DNA of 64,000 nt from Cenococcum geophilum 1.58 (lineage: Eukaryota > Ascomycota > Dothideomycetes > Gloniales > Gloniaceae). The position numbers and the translations under genes were made by a program. The DNA lies in NCBI GenBank assembly GCA_001692895.1, contig KV748256.1:69186-133185 (forward strand), written 5' to 3'. The notes beneath the pieces are model-generated. The model was given only the letters and a program-made list of their open reading frames with translations, had not been told where the DNA came from and searched no databases. Shown here one piece after another: positions 45,430-54,890 of the stretch; position 1 is the stretch's first letter, and the number at the start of each line of letters is the position of its first letter.

Positions 45430-45620
45430 AACCGACTACCGGACCTTATATATTACCCTATTTCGCCTGCGTCAGCACTACCCTTGTATGTCTCGGATAC
45501 GTTTGAAATGAGTTATGGGCTTTGGAGTTCGGGGTCTACTTTTATGTATTTATACCACTTGATTTCCATAGATTTACAATTAAGTTACTTGTTTAATTCC
45601 CACATATTGCAAAAGCTTAC
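45430..45620. other. Patch of ordinary base composition inside gypsy-4
   Basis: Sequence from about TGTAACCGACTACCGG to TTACTTGTTTAATTCC keeps CpG and CpA sites while its surroundings are RIP-mutated. It separates the RT connection (F-Y-K-R-F-I) from the RNase H domain. It may be a late small insertion, but ends and target duplication were not found. Confidence 0.4.
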
Positions 45621-47697
45621 ATTCTAACTACTTAAATATCGCCTAATACCTATCTAACTATATTCTAAAAGCTTTTTAAGACTTAACTTAAAAAGTAAAA
45701 AGCTTAAAAATAGAAAGGAAGAAAACTAAAAAAGGACTAACTAAATAGTATAAACTATAGTTATAGCCTAGAAAGGTTTAGGATGCCTTTTAAAAACTAT
45801 ATATAAAGTTTATAAAAGCTCTATTACTATAGCACTTTAACCTAAATTAACTATTAATAATAATTACTAATATATTAAATTTTACCCTTATTAGTATCCT
45901 ACTATAACCTAATAGGTATCTAGACGCTACCTAGCTCTACTAAAGACTAATATTATTTTATAGTAGAAAATTCTAGGGACCTAAAGTTAGGTATTATACC
46001 CACGATAAGGAACTGCTGGCTATAGTTAACTGCTTTAATAGTAGCGATACTACTTTAAGTACGCGAGCTATACTACTCGTATACTCTTAGATTACTATAA
46101 TTTACGCTACTTTATAACTATAAAGGAGCTTATATCCTAATAAGCTAAATAGGTAAAGAAGCTTACGCGATTTAATTTTAAGATTAAATATAAGCTAGGG
46201 AAAAATAACCCTACTAATAGACCGTTATAACGGCTAGACTATATTAAAGGCTTTAAAACGGAAGGAAAATAGACAATAGATATCTTACTCCCTATATTAT
46301 AGAATAAGCTCTAGATATAGAATGCTTAAGTATCTATAGCTTTATATACTAAGTCTTAGGTAGTATAAATCCTATTAACTTCTACTAATATTCTAGCTAG
46401 TACCTAGTCTATTACTATTAAGGGTCTAAATATATCTAGATAGGACGCCCTTAATATAAGTATAGAACCTAGTAATATACTATCTCTAATTGCTAAGCTA
46501 TCCCCTTAAATTAATAGCGAAGCTATAAAGTAATTAAAACTTAGAGCCTTATAATAACTAAAGGACTTTAACATTATAGCGGCCTTTCTAATATATACGC
46601 ATTAAAGAGTTATAAGATCTATAGTACTATCTAGTTTTATACTTAGAGTAGTATAGAATAAAATTACTTTTACCTAAAAACTATCTAAAAGGTTAACGGA
46701 TTTTATCTATAAGGTGTAATAAAGGGACACCTCTTATACTATCTTTAATGCGAAAATAAACCAGAAACGCAACGAAAAGGGAGCTACTAGGTGTTACTAT
46801 TAGAAACTAGACTTAATAGGCTTACTGTATAGATATAGTAAGGTTTAGATACTATAAGAAGTAAATCTATAATAGAAAATTCTTATAAAGAATTATAATA
46901 ATCTCCTAGGTGGCTATTGTGGTTAAACTAAAATAGTAGAATTACTTTAGAATAAATATTATTAGCTAAAGCTTAATTAGGAAGTAAAGGAGTATATTAG
47001 CTACTATAAAAAGTGTTAAGTATATAAAATCCAAAGGCATAAGCTATAGGGTTTGCTTAAATTAGTTCCCCCCACTAGTAAGCTATAGCAATATTATACT
47101 ATAAACTTTATTATAGATCTTCCGCTATCTAAAGGTAGCTAAAGACGAACATATAATTTAGTCTTTATACTTATTAATAGGTTTTTAAAGTATATTTAAT
47201 ACCTTTCTATTAATAAAACAATTAATATATAAGTGTTTACCAGCCTAATTAAGGAGAAATGCTTTTATAAAGTAGACTAGCTATACTCTATTATTACTAA
47301 TAGGGGTAGCGTCTTTATAAGCTAGTACTAGTTAAATCTATACTTTTATTTAAAAATAGACTATTATTATAATATAGCTTTTTATTTACAAACAGATGGG
47401 TAAATAGAACACTAGAACTAGGAACTAGAGTCTTACCTATAAATATATTTAAACTATTAGTAAGATAACTAGTATAAGCTACTTCTATAGGCGGAGTACG
47501 CTTATAATTTAAAGCAATATATATTACATAAGTATATACTAATCTAGATTATCTATAGCGTCTAACTATTTAGGTTTAATAGTATACTTAGCAATTATTA
47601 GCTAAGGCCGTATAATTAATTATAGAATCCTACTGGGAAGTTTATAAATATCTACTAAAAAGTATAAGAATACCTTTAGGAATAGGAGGAGTAATAA

Positions 47698-48705
47698 TAG
47701 TAATTCTTGATTAACGTCTGATACGGATCCTATCTAGGCCCACGCAGACTACTCCGTTATAGGGGGAAAACTTATAATTTATAGGAAGAAAACCCTGTAG
47801 TTTGGGGGAGGAAAAACCCTATAAGCCACCTCAGTAGGATAAAAAACCCTAGTTTGCCATGTCCGTCTATAGCGGCGGCCCTACAGGCCTACGGCTACGT
47901 CCTATCCTCCTTAGATATTTAAACTCCTTAGGAACCACTGCTTCCTTCTCTAGCTTATTCTAGCTAGGGTTTACTACATCCTAGCTAGGCCTTGCCGTTC
48001 GATTGCTATACACTTATAGTTATATTCCGTATTTTAACTACCCCCTATATACTATCTCTTGTTAACTATTACTATATACGCTATACCTTCCCCCCCCTAA
48101 GGCCTATTGAAGGCGTAAGGGGGATTTATCTATAAACTACTACTATACTAAAAGGCGAGCGGGACGTGTATACCTGAGTATCTTTTATACCTAGGCCCTA
48201 GTCACTAGGCCCTCGCTAAGGGTTACCACTCCTTAAGAGGAGATAGGAAAACCGTACGGTATTGTCTAAGCTGCTAGGTAGTATTTAATAGTTAATGGTA
48301 AGTAACCGCATGCTCCGCGGGCGATCGCCCTAGGGGTTAGGAGGGGCCGTATATTTGCTCGTTACTCATTCATTTATAACTACTCGTTCGTTAACGTAAG
48401 AGGTTGTTAATGCTCTCTACTAGGGGTCGGGGGATGTTATCGAATGCTATATATCCATGTTAGATCGTATAGGTGCCTTAATAGGAGAATAGTGTTGCTA
48501 TTATTTGTAAGGGGCACTTAGTAGTGGTTTTCGAGATCTCACCATCCTATGTAAAAACTTTTCACCACCGCCTATAATACCCACTACCACCACTAGGTCG
48601 TATCGCACGCTATACGACGTCTCTACGTTGGCTCTAAGTCTGAACTTCAAAGACTTAGGTTCGTAGCCGTCACCACGTACAGGTGTAGAGTCCGTTTTCG
48701 ACGGC
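47698..48705 (-). mobile_element. 1-kb retroposon, copy 2
   Basis: Aligned end to end with copy 1 (37729-38760). Flanked by AGGAGGAGTAATAA (47684-47697 and 48707-48720; a preceding T and A make the exact edge ambiguous by 1-2 bp). Differences from copy 1 are chiefly C-to-T and G-to-A (GTCCGTAGCGG against GTCTATAGCGG), plus small deletions. It lies in the gypsy-4 integrase/chromodomain interval; removal restores that reading. Confidence 0.85.
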
Positions 48706-49471
48706 TAGGAGGAGTAATAAAAGTATATAAAGTAGAGCCTATAAAATGCCTAAAAGTAGCAGAGACTCTAGTATAACTATAAATACTAGGATAAGCATTT
48801 TAGAGTAGGCGACGAGGTTCTATTATATTTAACAAATATTAAGACCTATTAACTATTAAAGAAGCTTAATATAAGATACCTAGGTCCCTTCCAAGTTAAG
48901 AAATAAATTGGTAAGCTAGCCTACTATCTTTAGCTACCCCTATCTATAGCCTATATATATTTAATGTTTTATATAAACCTACTAGAGCTATAGTATAGAC
49001 TATTACTAAAAAGGAACTTCTATCTAGGCCTAATTAAATACCCTAAGGTAATAGGTAAGTAGTATAAGGTTAAAGCTATACTATATTATAAGTCTATTAA
49101 GTATAAGCTTTAATATAAAGTTAAATAGCTAGGCTAGCCCGCTAAGAACTCTATATAGGAACTAGAGGATTACTTTAATTATTGCGAAGATATTTTAAAA
49201 GAATATTAGGACTAAGGTCTACAATCTATAAATTATAAAAAGCGCTCTAATACTATAGTGTTATCGCAACCTATAAAAAAAGCTTATAGTAGGCCGCAAA
49301 GAGGCTGGAAAGCGTAAGAAATAGGTTAAATTAGATATAGAATAGATAGGCTCTAGAAACTATAGGGATAGGGCTATAACCTAAGGCAGAATAGGTCCTT
49401 AGCCTTTTTTTATATATAGCATGGAGTTAATAGGGCATTTTGCTAGAATTATATTCTTATTTATTTATCTA

Positions 49472-49642
49472 TGTCAAGAATGAGGCAAATTGCCGTCACG
49501 TGTCGCCGCGGCACTAGCGTGGCGAGGAGCCTTAAGCTCCTCGCCCTCCCTTACCCTTTCCTAGAATTAATCGAAAATACAATAACAAACATTATACTAT
49601 CTACGAACCGTAGCTACGTGATATCCCCTTATGAGTCCAACA
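49472..49642 (+). repeat. copia-B 5' LTR (171 bp)
   Basis: TGTCAAGAATGAGG to AAGTCCAACA. It lacks 21 bp (ATGGCAAGTTGCCAT plus one CACGTG) present in the 3' LTR and retains GGCGAGGAGCC and GGCTCCTCGCC-type arms (as GAGGAGCCTTAAGCTCCTC). Confidence 0.93.
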
Positions 49643-49749
49643 CTGATTAGTAGTTAACTTTACTGTTATACTATAGAACAGCAAGGTCTTCACTAAGAAG
49701 AGATGAGCCACTATACCAGTGCTACTTGTGCTAGAGGAAGCTGTCTTTT

Positions 49750-49918
49750 AAGGTTAGAACTGGTCCTGAACCTTAAATAGAACTCTTCTATAAATCTAAG
49801 GATCTAAAGGCCAGAACTGGTCCTGAGCCTTCCCTAGATTACAGATTCTTGCGTCTATTACGCAGAATAACACGCTTTACGAGTCTTCGCGATTTAAGGC
49901 CAGAACTGGTCCTAAGCC
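49750..49918 (+). repeat. Triple leader repeat of copia-B
   Basis: AAGGYYAGAACTGGTCCTRARCC occurs at 49750, 49807 and 49896 between the 5' LTR and gag. Spacings are 57 and 89 bp. Each contains the near-palindrome GAACTGGTCC. It sits where retroelement RNA packaging or dimerisation signals are expected. Confidence 0.7.
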
Positions 49919-50489
49919 CTATAATCGCAAATATACGTCACGAACGCGTACTAAACGATAATCCCTACACTACCAATATTCCCTTCCTCCGAAGACATAA
50001 CTATGGCCACTCCGAACGACTGGAGAGACTCCTTACTACTAGGGGTAGCTATATACGCGAAACTCATCGACGAAAATTGGGACGAATTTACCCTTAATAT
50101 AACAACTTGTACCGCAAAACAAGTTAACGGCTTTCTCCTACACCGTATTCTATTTTACCGAAGTAGATACTACGCCGATTCACAGCTATGGGAATATTTT
50201 AGGGAGGATTTTATAGGATGGACTGCCAACACCTGGGCACTTAGTAATATTTATATTATTTAAGATTTTCAAGACTTCCTTCGGGAGAAAGGAGTATTTG
50301 TCCCTATAAATAGGGGTACTATTAGAGACAATATTCAGCAAGTCCTTAACGCAGAAGAAGAGCACGAATGGACTCCACAAGAGATTGAGCACCAAAAGAA
50401 GTTTAACTCTCGAGGGAATCCTAATAACGGACAGCCACAAGCAACACTACAGACAACCTTAGGCTATCAAACACCTCAAGTTCCTCAGG

Positions 50490-50670
50490 CTGCCGTATCT
50501 CAACCTGTGCAACAAGCTCCGCATCAAGCTCCGCAACAAGCTCCGAAGCAACCTCCACAGCAACCACAACCTCCGCAGCAATCTCCGCAAGAACCTCCGC
50601 AGCAACCACAGCAGCCGCAGCAACATCCGCAGCAACATCCGCAGCAACCTCCGCAACAACCCCCGCAACG
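50490..50670 (+). repeat. CCGCAGCAA-type trinucleotide/nonamer repeat (Pro/Gln)
   Basis: Imperfect repeats of CCNCAGCAA and CAGCCGCAG encode P-Q-Q units. The antisense frames (50421-50609, 50459-50731) are open only because the repeat has no stops in them. Confidence 0.8.
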
Positions 50671-50804
50671 TAAGCAAGCGCAAGATCCCCTTGCTTCGAG
50701 ATCTAATAACCTCCAAACCCTGCCACAGCAAGATCAGGAGAAGAAGTTCAGCGGGGAATTAGAATACGGCAGAGGGTACGATCAATGTCAACCACAAAGC
50801 AATC

Positions 50805-51125
50805 GTGGAGGTCCTTGTAGAGGTCCTCGTGGAGGTCCTGGTGGAGATCCTCGTGGAGGTCCTGGTGGAGATCCTCGTGGAGATTCTCGTAGAGGTCCTG
50901 GTGGAGATCCTCGTGGAGATTCTCGTAGAGGTCCTCGTAGAGATCCTCGTGGAGATTCTCGTAGAGGTCCTCGTAGAGATCCTCGTGGAGATTCTCGTAG
51001 AGGTCCTCGTGGAGATCCTCGTGGAGATTCTCGTAGAGGTCCTCGTGGAGGTCCTCGCAGAGGTCCTTATAGAGGTCCTCATGGAGGTCCTCGCAGAGGT
51101 TCTCGTGGAGGTCCTCGTAGAGCAT
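50805..51125 (+). repeat. 12-bp coding minisatellite, about 26 units
   Basis: Units GGTCCTCGTGGA, GATCCTCGTGGA, GATTCTCGTAGA and GGTCCTCGTAGA alternate. A higher-order unit of 36 bp is amplified in the middle (about 50880-51040). No stop codon occurs in five frames, which explains the overlapping open frames at 50748-51203, 50759-51082 and 50805-51242. Confidence 0.9.
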
Positions 51126-51154
51126 CAAGAACTCTTTGGGATTCGATGGATTAG

Positions 51155-51603
51155 TGGCCAAGACAACCCGGCAGATGCGATGACAAAGGCAATTCAAGAG
51201 CATTCCTATTGGTCGACTGTCGTTCCCATTTGCTCGAGCTAGCCGTATCCAGTTACGCTCCGCTAGCTCCGCAACCCTATTTTAACGACACAGTTTCCTA
51301 GGGCGTACTACCTGCCAAATTCCTACCATACTCTGCCGACCCTAACTTCTGCCAGCCAATCAGGATTTTCCATGCCCGGCATAGAAAATCGCTATTGGCT
51401 CGCTTACAACTAGCGCCTTGGCGGCCCTGACGCGACGTCCACCTACGACCCCTTAGCAAGAAAGCACCACGTGCTAAGAGGCAAATTTTGGGACAGCGAG
51501 ACTTATATTGCAATGGCAATAGTAAGTAAGAAGGATCCATATTTGTTACGATAGTCAAGCAGTATTTGTATATAGATGGCAACCACAAAAGAAGAGTTGC
51601 CAG
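51155..51603 (+). other. copia-B RNase H remnant and 3' UTR
   Basis: I-R-W-I-S-G-Q-D-N-P-A-D-A-M-T-K-A (about 51145-51195, frame of 50805) is the C-terminal copia RNase H signature, followed by a stop at 51240-51242. The 3' UTR (51243-51603) contains the palindrome at 51364-51390 and the CTAGCGCCTTGGCGGCCCTGACG block shared with copia-A, copia-C and X1/X2. Confidence 0.8.
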
Positions 51604-51795
51604 TGTCGGGAATGAGGCAAATTGCCGTCACGTGATGGCAAGTTGCCATCACGTGTCGCCGCGGCACTAGCGTGGCGAGGAGCCTTAAGCTCCTCGCCCT
51701 CCCTCACCCTTTCCTAGAATCAATTGAAAATACAACAACAAACATCATACTATCTACGAACCGTAGCTACGTAATATCCCCTTGTAAGTCCAACA
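51604..51795 (+). repeat. copia-B 3' LTR (192 bp)
   Basis: TGTCGGGAATGAGG to AAGTCCAACA. It contains the palindrome ATGGCAAGTTGCCAT between two CACGTG hexamers. Confidence 0.93.
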
Positions 51796-51800
51796 ATCTA

Positions 51801-53467
51801 TATTAGGAACATTATTCTTAGGGCTCCTAAGCCCTTTTTAAAAGCCTTTTAAGACCTTTTTAAGTACCTAATTAAGGTCTTTAATTGCTATTATATATAA
51901 AAATTGATCCTAAATGCCTAATTAAAAAAGTTACTATGCCTTATCCTTAGGTATAGGATTAGTATCTATTAGGCTACTAAGTAATAGCTAATAAGAATAG
52001 GATCTAAACCCCTTAGTAGGGGTATAAGTAGCTATAAAAACAGGAGTAGGATAATAAGGTGTAGCTAGGGCAAAGATCCTAAAACACTTAACACTAATAT
52101 TAGGTCTAAACTAATATTAATAAAGCTCTTATAGTGTAAGCTTATAGTTAATAAAGATACGCTTAAGCCTAAAATAAATAGAGACGTTAGCTGGCTAGTA
52201 TCGTTTAGAACCACCAAGACCTTACTATAGTAACTATTAGTTACCTATTTGCTAGGTACCTAAAGGGTAACTTACCTAATAACGTATTATATTATACTCT
52301 TTTAAAACTTAACGCGTATATATAAACTCCTTTTTATAGTAGACGACGACCTTCTTATTACTACTATCCCTTACCCTATCCTTAATATACTAGCCTTACT
52401 CTTATATTAGACGTTACTAACTAGCTTACTAGGAATTATAGGTAGTATAAATAGCTATAGCATAGTCTTAAATTTAACTAAGTTATTTAGTATTTGCGCT
52501 AGAATAAAAGAGAGCCTAAGTAATATAGTAGTTAAGAATATTAAAGAAATATTACTACTTAGGCCTAGGCTATTAAAGCTTAAAGTTAGTAATAGAAATC
52601 TATTAAGAATAGAAAAGCTTACCTTAATATAACTACCGCTCTTAATACGCATGTATTAATTATAACTAAAGGTATTAGATTTAACGTAGTACGCCTTATT
52701 ACAAGCCTCTAGAATCCTATTATTGGATTTCTAGTCTTTTAAAGATATATAGGTAAAATTATTTAGATAGGACTAGTACTAGTTACGGGTTAGTAGAGAT
52801 TAGGGTTCTATATATAAAGGTAGGACTAAAATACGCTATAGAATTTACTTAGAAGAGTAGTTAGTAGGAGATTAAAGAGGTATATTAAAATAATAATAGA
52901 AAAAAAGAAAATCTTAATAATATATTAAAGATACGTCTAAGATTAGATAAAGGTTAATAATAGAAAATAAGGTGTTAAGGAAAAGGATTAAGCTCGATAA
53001 GCAAGGTGTCTTTATACTTTACCTTCTAATACCCTTTTAGTAAATAGCCGCAAACTTGCCGATATAACTCCATTATAATAGTGTAATTTAAAAGGAAGGA
53101 AACATGTATATAAGCTATTTAGCTATTACTTCCTTATAAAAACTAATTACGCGACTAAGGTAAGTAATTAAGACGTTAATTAAAGACGTATAAAGGTTAA
53201 ATTATACCTAAACAATACTATAGTATTAAAGAATAATGTTATAGACGTTCTTAATAATTGTATAATAGCTATAGGTGCTATTACAAAGTGTTTTTATTTG
53301 CTAGGTAGTAGAGCTATACTAACTATATAGCATAGGACCACTAGATTTAAAAAATATATATACTAAATCTTAAGAGATAAGTCTCTTTAATTAACTAATT
53401 AATACCTTAACTATATCTAATAGCTTAAAGGTAAATATAGAAGTAATATATTAGTAATGTAGGGGAT
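51801..53467 (+). pseudogene. Strongly decayed copia-like pol remnants
   Basis: Translation across stops near 52210-52330 gives S-Y-L-F-A-R-Y-L-K-G-N-L-P-N-N-V-L-Y-Y, resembling the start of a copia RNase H domain. It is followed near 52440-52560 by S-Y-S-I-V-L-N-L-T-K-L and N-I-V-V-K-N-I-K-E-I, which fits its second half. The flanks (51801-52200, 52800-53467) are AT-rich with frequent TA and cannot be assigned. The minus-strand open frame at 52455-52652 is antisense. Confidence 0.45.
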
Positions 53468-53469
53468 TA

Positions 53470-53743
53470 TCCTATACGCGGCTGAGGCGCAATAAGAAGG
53501 CCCGTGCATAGGCTTAAAATTCGACCTTGTATTAATAAATTAAAGCCCAATATTAACTCTATCGTGGCTTAATTCGATTAAGGTGCTCCTACTAGCAAGG
53601 CTCATGTTTATAGAGCGGTATTTTATAAAGAGGACAGCCATATTAAGTCCTTAGAGGTCGTTATCGTCTTGCCCTGCGATTGCGAGACTTTTGGTGTTCG
53701 CGCACGGGCCACTTTATTGCGCCTTTCTTAGCCGCGTATAGGA
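53470..53743. mobile_element. 274-bp inverted-repeat element (MITE), TA-flanked
   Basis: Terminal inverted repeats of about 42 bp begin TCCTATACGCGGCT and contain GGCGCAATAA and GCCCGTGC on both arms. The right arm has a small AAGAAA-type indel. TA flanks each side (53468-53469, 53744-53745). GC-rich next to the surrounding relics and without a frame, so a late, non-autonomous DNA transposon. Confidence 0.85.
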
Positions 53744-53745
53744 TA

Positions 53746-54890
53746 AGAAAAGGATTATAAGAAAGAATTATAGATTATATCTTAATAGTTAAAGATAACG
53801 GCAAGCCAAGGCTCTATATATTAAATCCTATACTAAAAGGTTCTATGGAACTATACTAGAACATTAAATTACCTATAATACTCGCGATTAATTATAAACT
53901 GGTATAATGGCTTAGAAATAAAGTTGTATAAAAATCCCTATATTAACCTAGGTAGTTACTAGTATACTTTTAGTAGGCTTTTACTAGGTCTTCTAGTAAT
54001 CCTTATATCTTTTTTCCAGTTATATATTCTTCTTATTAAGGCTTTTTAGGAGTTTAAAGTAGGGGTTAGATAGATAATATACAGTAGTATACTAATATCT
54101 CTCCAGTATCTCTCCGAACCCCTTTTAAAACAAGCCCTTATAATCTTCCTCTACTATAAGGTAATAGCGATTAAGGGTTAACTATAAAAAGGAGGGGAGT
54201 AATATAAGGGATATTATTGCGGTTACCTTAAGTTGCCCTTAAAACAACTCCCGGGCGCCCCTTAAATAGTTACTAGTTATATACTAGAGGCATATACCTA
54301 TAGTATATAGTCTCTACAATTTTAAAGGCCTTACCTCCTTACAAATTCGTCTCTCTTACCAATCTATTCTATTTTATAATCGTGTCCTTATAGCCCTTTA
54401 TAAATAGCCGTCTATAGGGTTATTATAATTTCGCTTAAATATCTTCTATTATAATAGTATATAATTTAGTACCTAAACCTTATTATTTTACCTTAGGAGT
54501 TTTTATTACTAATAAAAACTTACCCTAAGGTTAACTAATTATATATAGAGCGTATAAAGGTATTCCTTTTTTATACTCTATAAATAAAATTAACTAGTAA
54601 CTTAGGGAGGTATCCTATAAACGCTATTTCGGCTAAAGTAGCTACTACTACCTCTTACCGTAGTATAAGACTCTATGTAAAATTAGTGCTAGTAAAGTAA
54701 TATATAATATATAGATAACTTGCTAGGTTATTATAAAGGACTGTTGCCTAGGCTAAGGGGTCATCCTTAAGGTTAAACACTATTAGGCTGGTTAAAGAGA
54801 TCTTAGTAAGAATAATAGGACACTTTAATCCGCCAGCGCTATATTTATAAGTGTCGCTTATATACTATATATATACTACTTACTAATTTA
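53746..54890 (+). other. LTR-retrotransposon end with polypurine-like tract, unassigned
   Basis: AAAAAGGAGGGGAG at 54186-54199 is followed by TAATATAAGGGATATTATTGCGG, like a polypurine tract joined to an LTR whose TG start became TA. The upstream part reads D-N-G-K-P-R-L-Y-I-L-N-P near 53800 but is not classifiable. LTR end and partner were not found. Confidence 0.35.

Larger units (their letters stand above)
44640..49230 (+). pseudogene. gypsy-4 pol: RT, RNase H, integrase, chromodomain
   Basis: RT: L-Y-M-D-Y-R-S-F-N-K-I-I-I-K-N-R-Y near 44850, Y-L-D-N-I at 45140-45160 and the V-K-F-L-G-Y-I-I connection near 45280. RNase H: Y-D-I-H-N-K-E-L-L-like block near 45990. Integrase: G-Y-C-G near 46910, Y-Y-W-L then D-L-P-L-S-K-G near 47110, L-I-N-R-F near 47165, and Y-L-Q-T-D-G near 47385. 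After the retroposon: Y-L-G-P-F-Q-V near 48880. The chromodomain is at about 49050-49210 (V-K-A-I-L-Y-Y-K-S-I-K-Y-K-L then E-L-E-D-Y). Chromodomains steer integration to heterochromatin. Many stops. Confidence 0.82.
44620..49430 (+). mobile_element. Ty3/gypsy chromovirus gypsy-4, RT to chromodomain
   Basis: Plus-strand pol without gag or 5' LTR, starting inside RT next to the DIRS-like insertion. It is interrupted by an unclassified patch (about 45430-45620) and by retroposon copy 2 (47698-48705, 13-15-bp duplication). It ends in AT-rich sequence at 49430-49466, where copia-B inserted (ATCTA). LTRs were not found. Confidence 0.8.
50003..51154 (+). pseudogene. copia-B Gag-like protein with Pro/Gln and RG-rich repeats, one internal stop
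   Basis: Reading from ATG at 50003 (MATPNDWRDSLLLGVAIYAK) gives 383 residues with a single stop at codon 87 (TAA, 50261-50263, a CAA-to-TAA type change). Residues 1-165 correspond to copia-A Gag, with which the antisense frames agree. Residues about 165-225 are Q-P-P-Q/Q-A-P repeats. Residues about 270-375 are four-residue units R-G-G-P, R-G-D-P, R-G-D-S and R-R-G-P, an RG-rich RNA-binding-like tract. In copia-A a G-G-P-R-R-G string stands directly before the zinc knuckle, so here that string expanded and the knuckle was lost in the deletion. The frame ends R-T-L-W-D-S-M-D just as RNase H sequence begins in another frame. Confidence 0.8.
49472..51795 (+). mobile_element. Short non-autonomous copia (copia-B), deletion derivative related to copia-A
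   Basis: LTRs 49472-49642 (171 bp) and 51604-51795 (192 bp), target duplication ATCTA (49467-49471, 51796-51800). The 21-bp LTR length difference is one deletion between CACGTG copies. The 1.96-kb interior holds a leader with a triple repeat, an almost open gag (50003-51154), the last codons of RNase H (G-Q-D-N-P-A-D-A-M-T-K-A, about 51160-51195) and a 3' UTR with the palindrome. Protease, integrase and RT are gone. It shows little RIP, so it is among the youngest insertions here. Confidence 0.92.

Noticed and set aside
50748-51203. Long minus- and plus-strand frames over the 12-bp repeat (up to 151 codons)
   Set aside because: A stop-free 12-bp repeat opens several frames at once. Only the plus frame continuous with Gag from 50003 has non-repetitive sequence related to copia-A.
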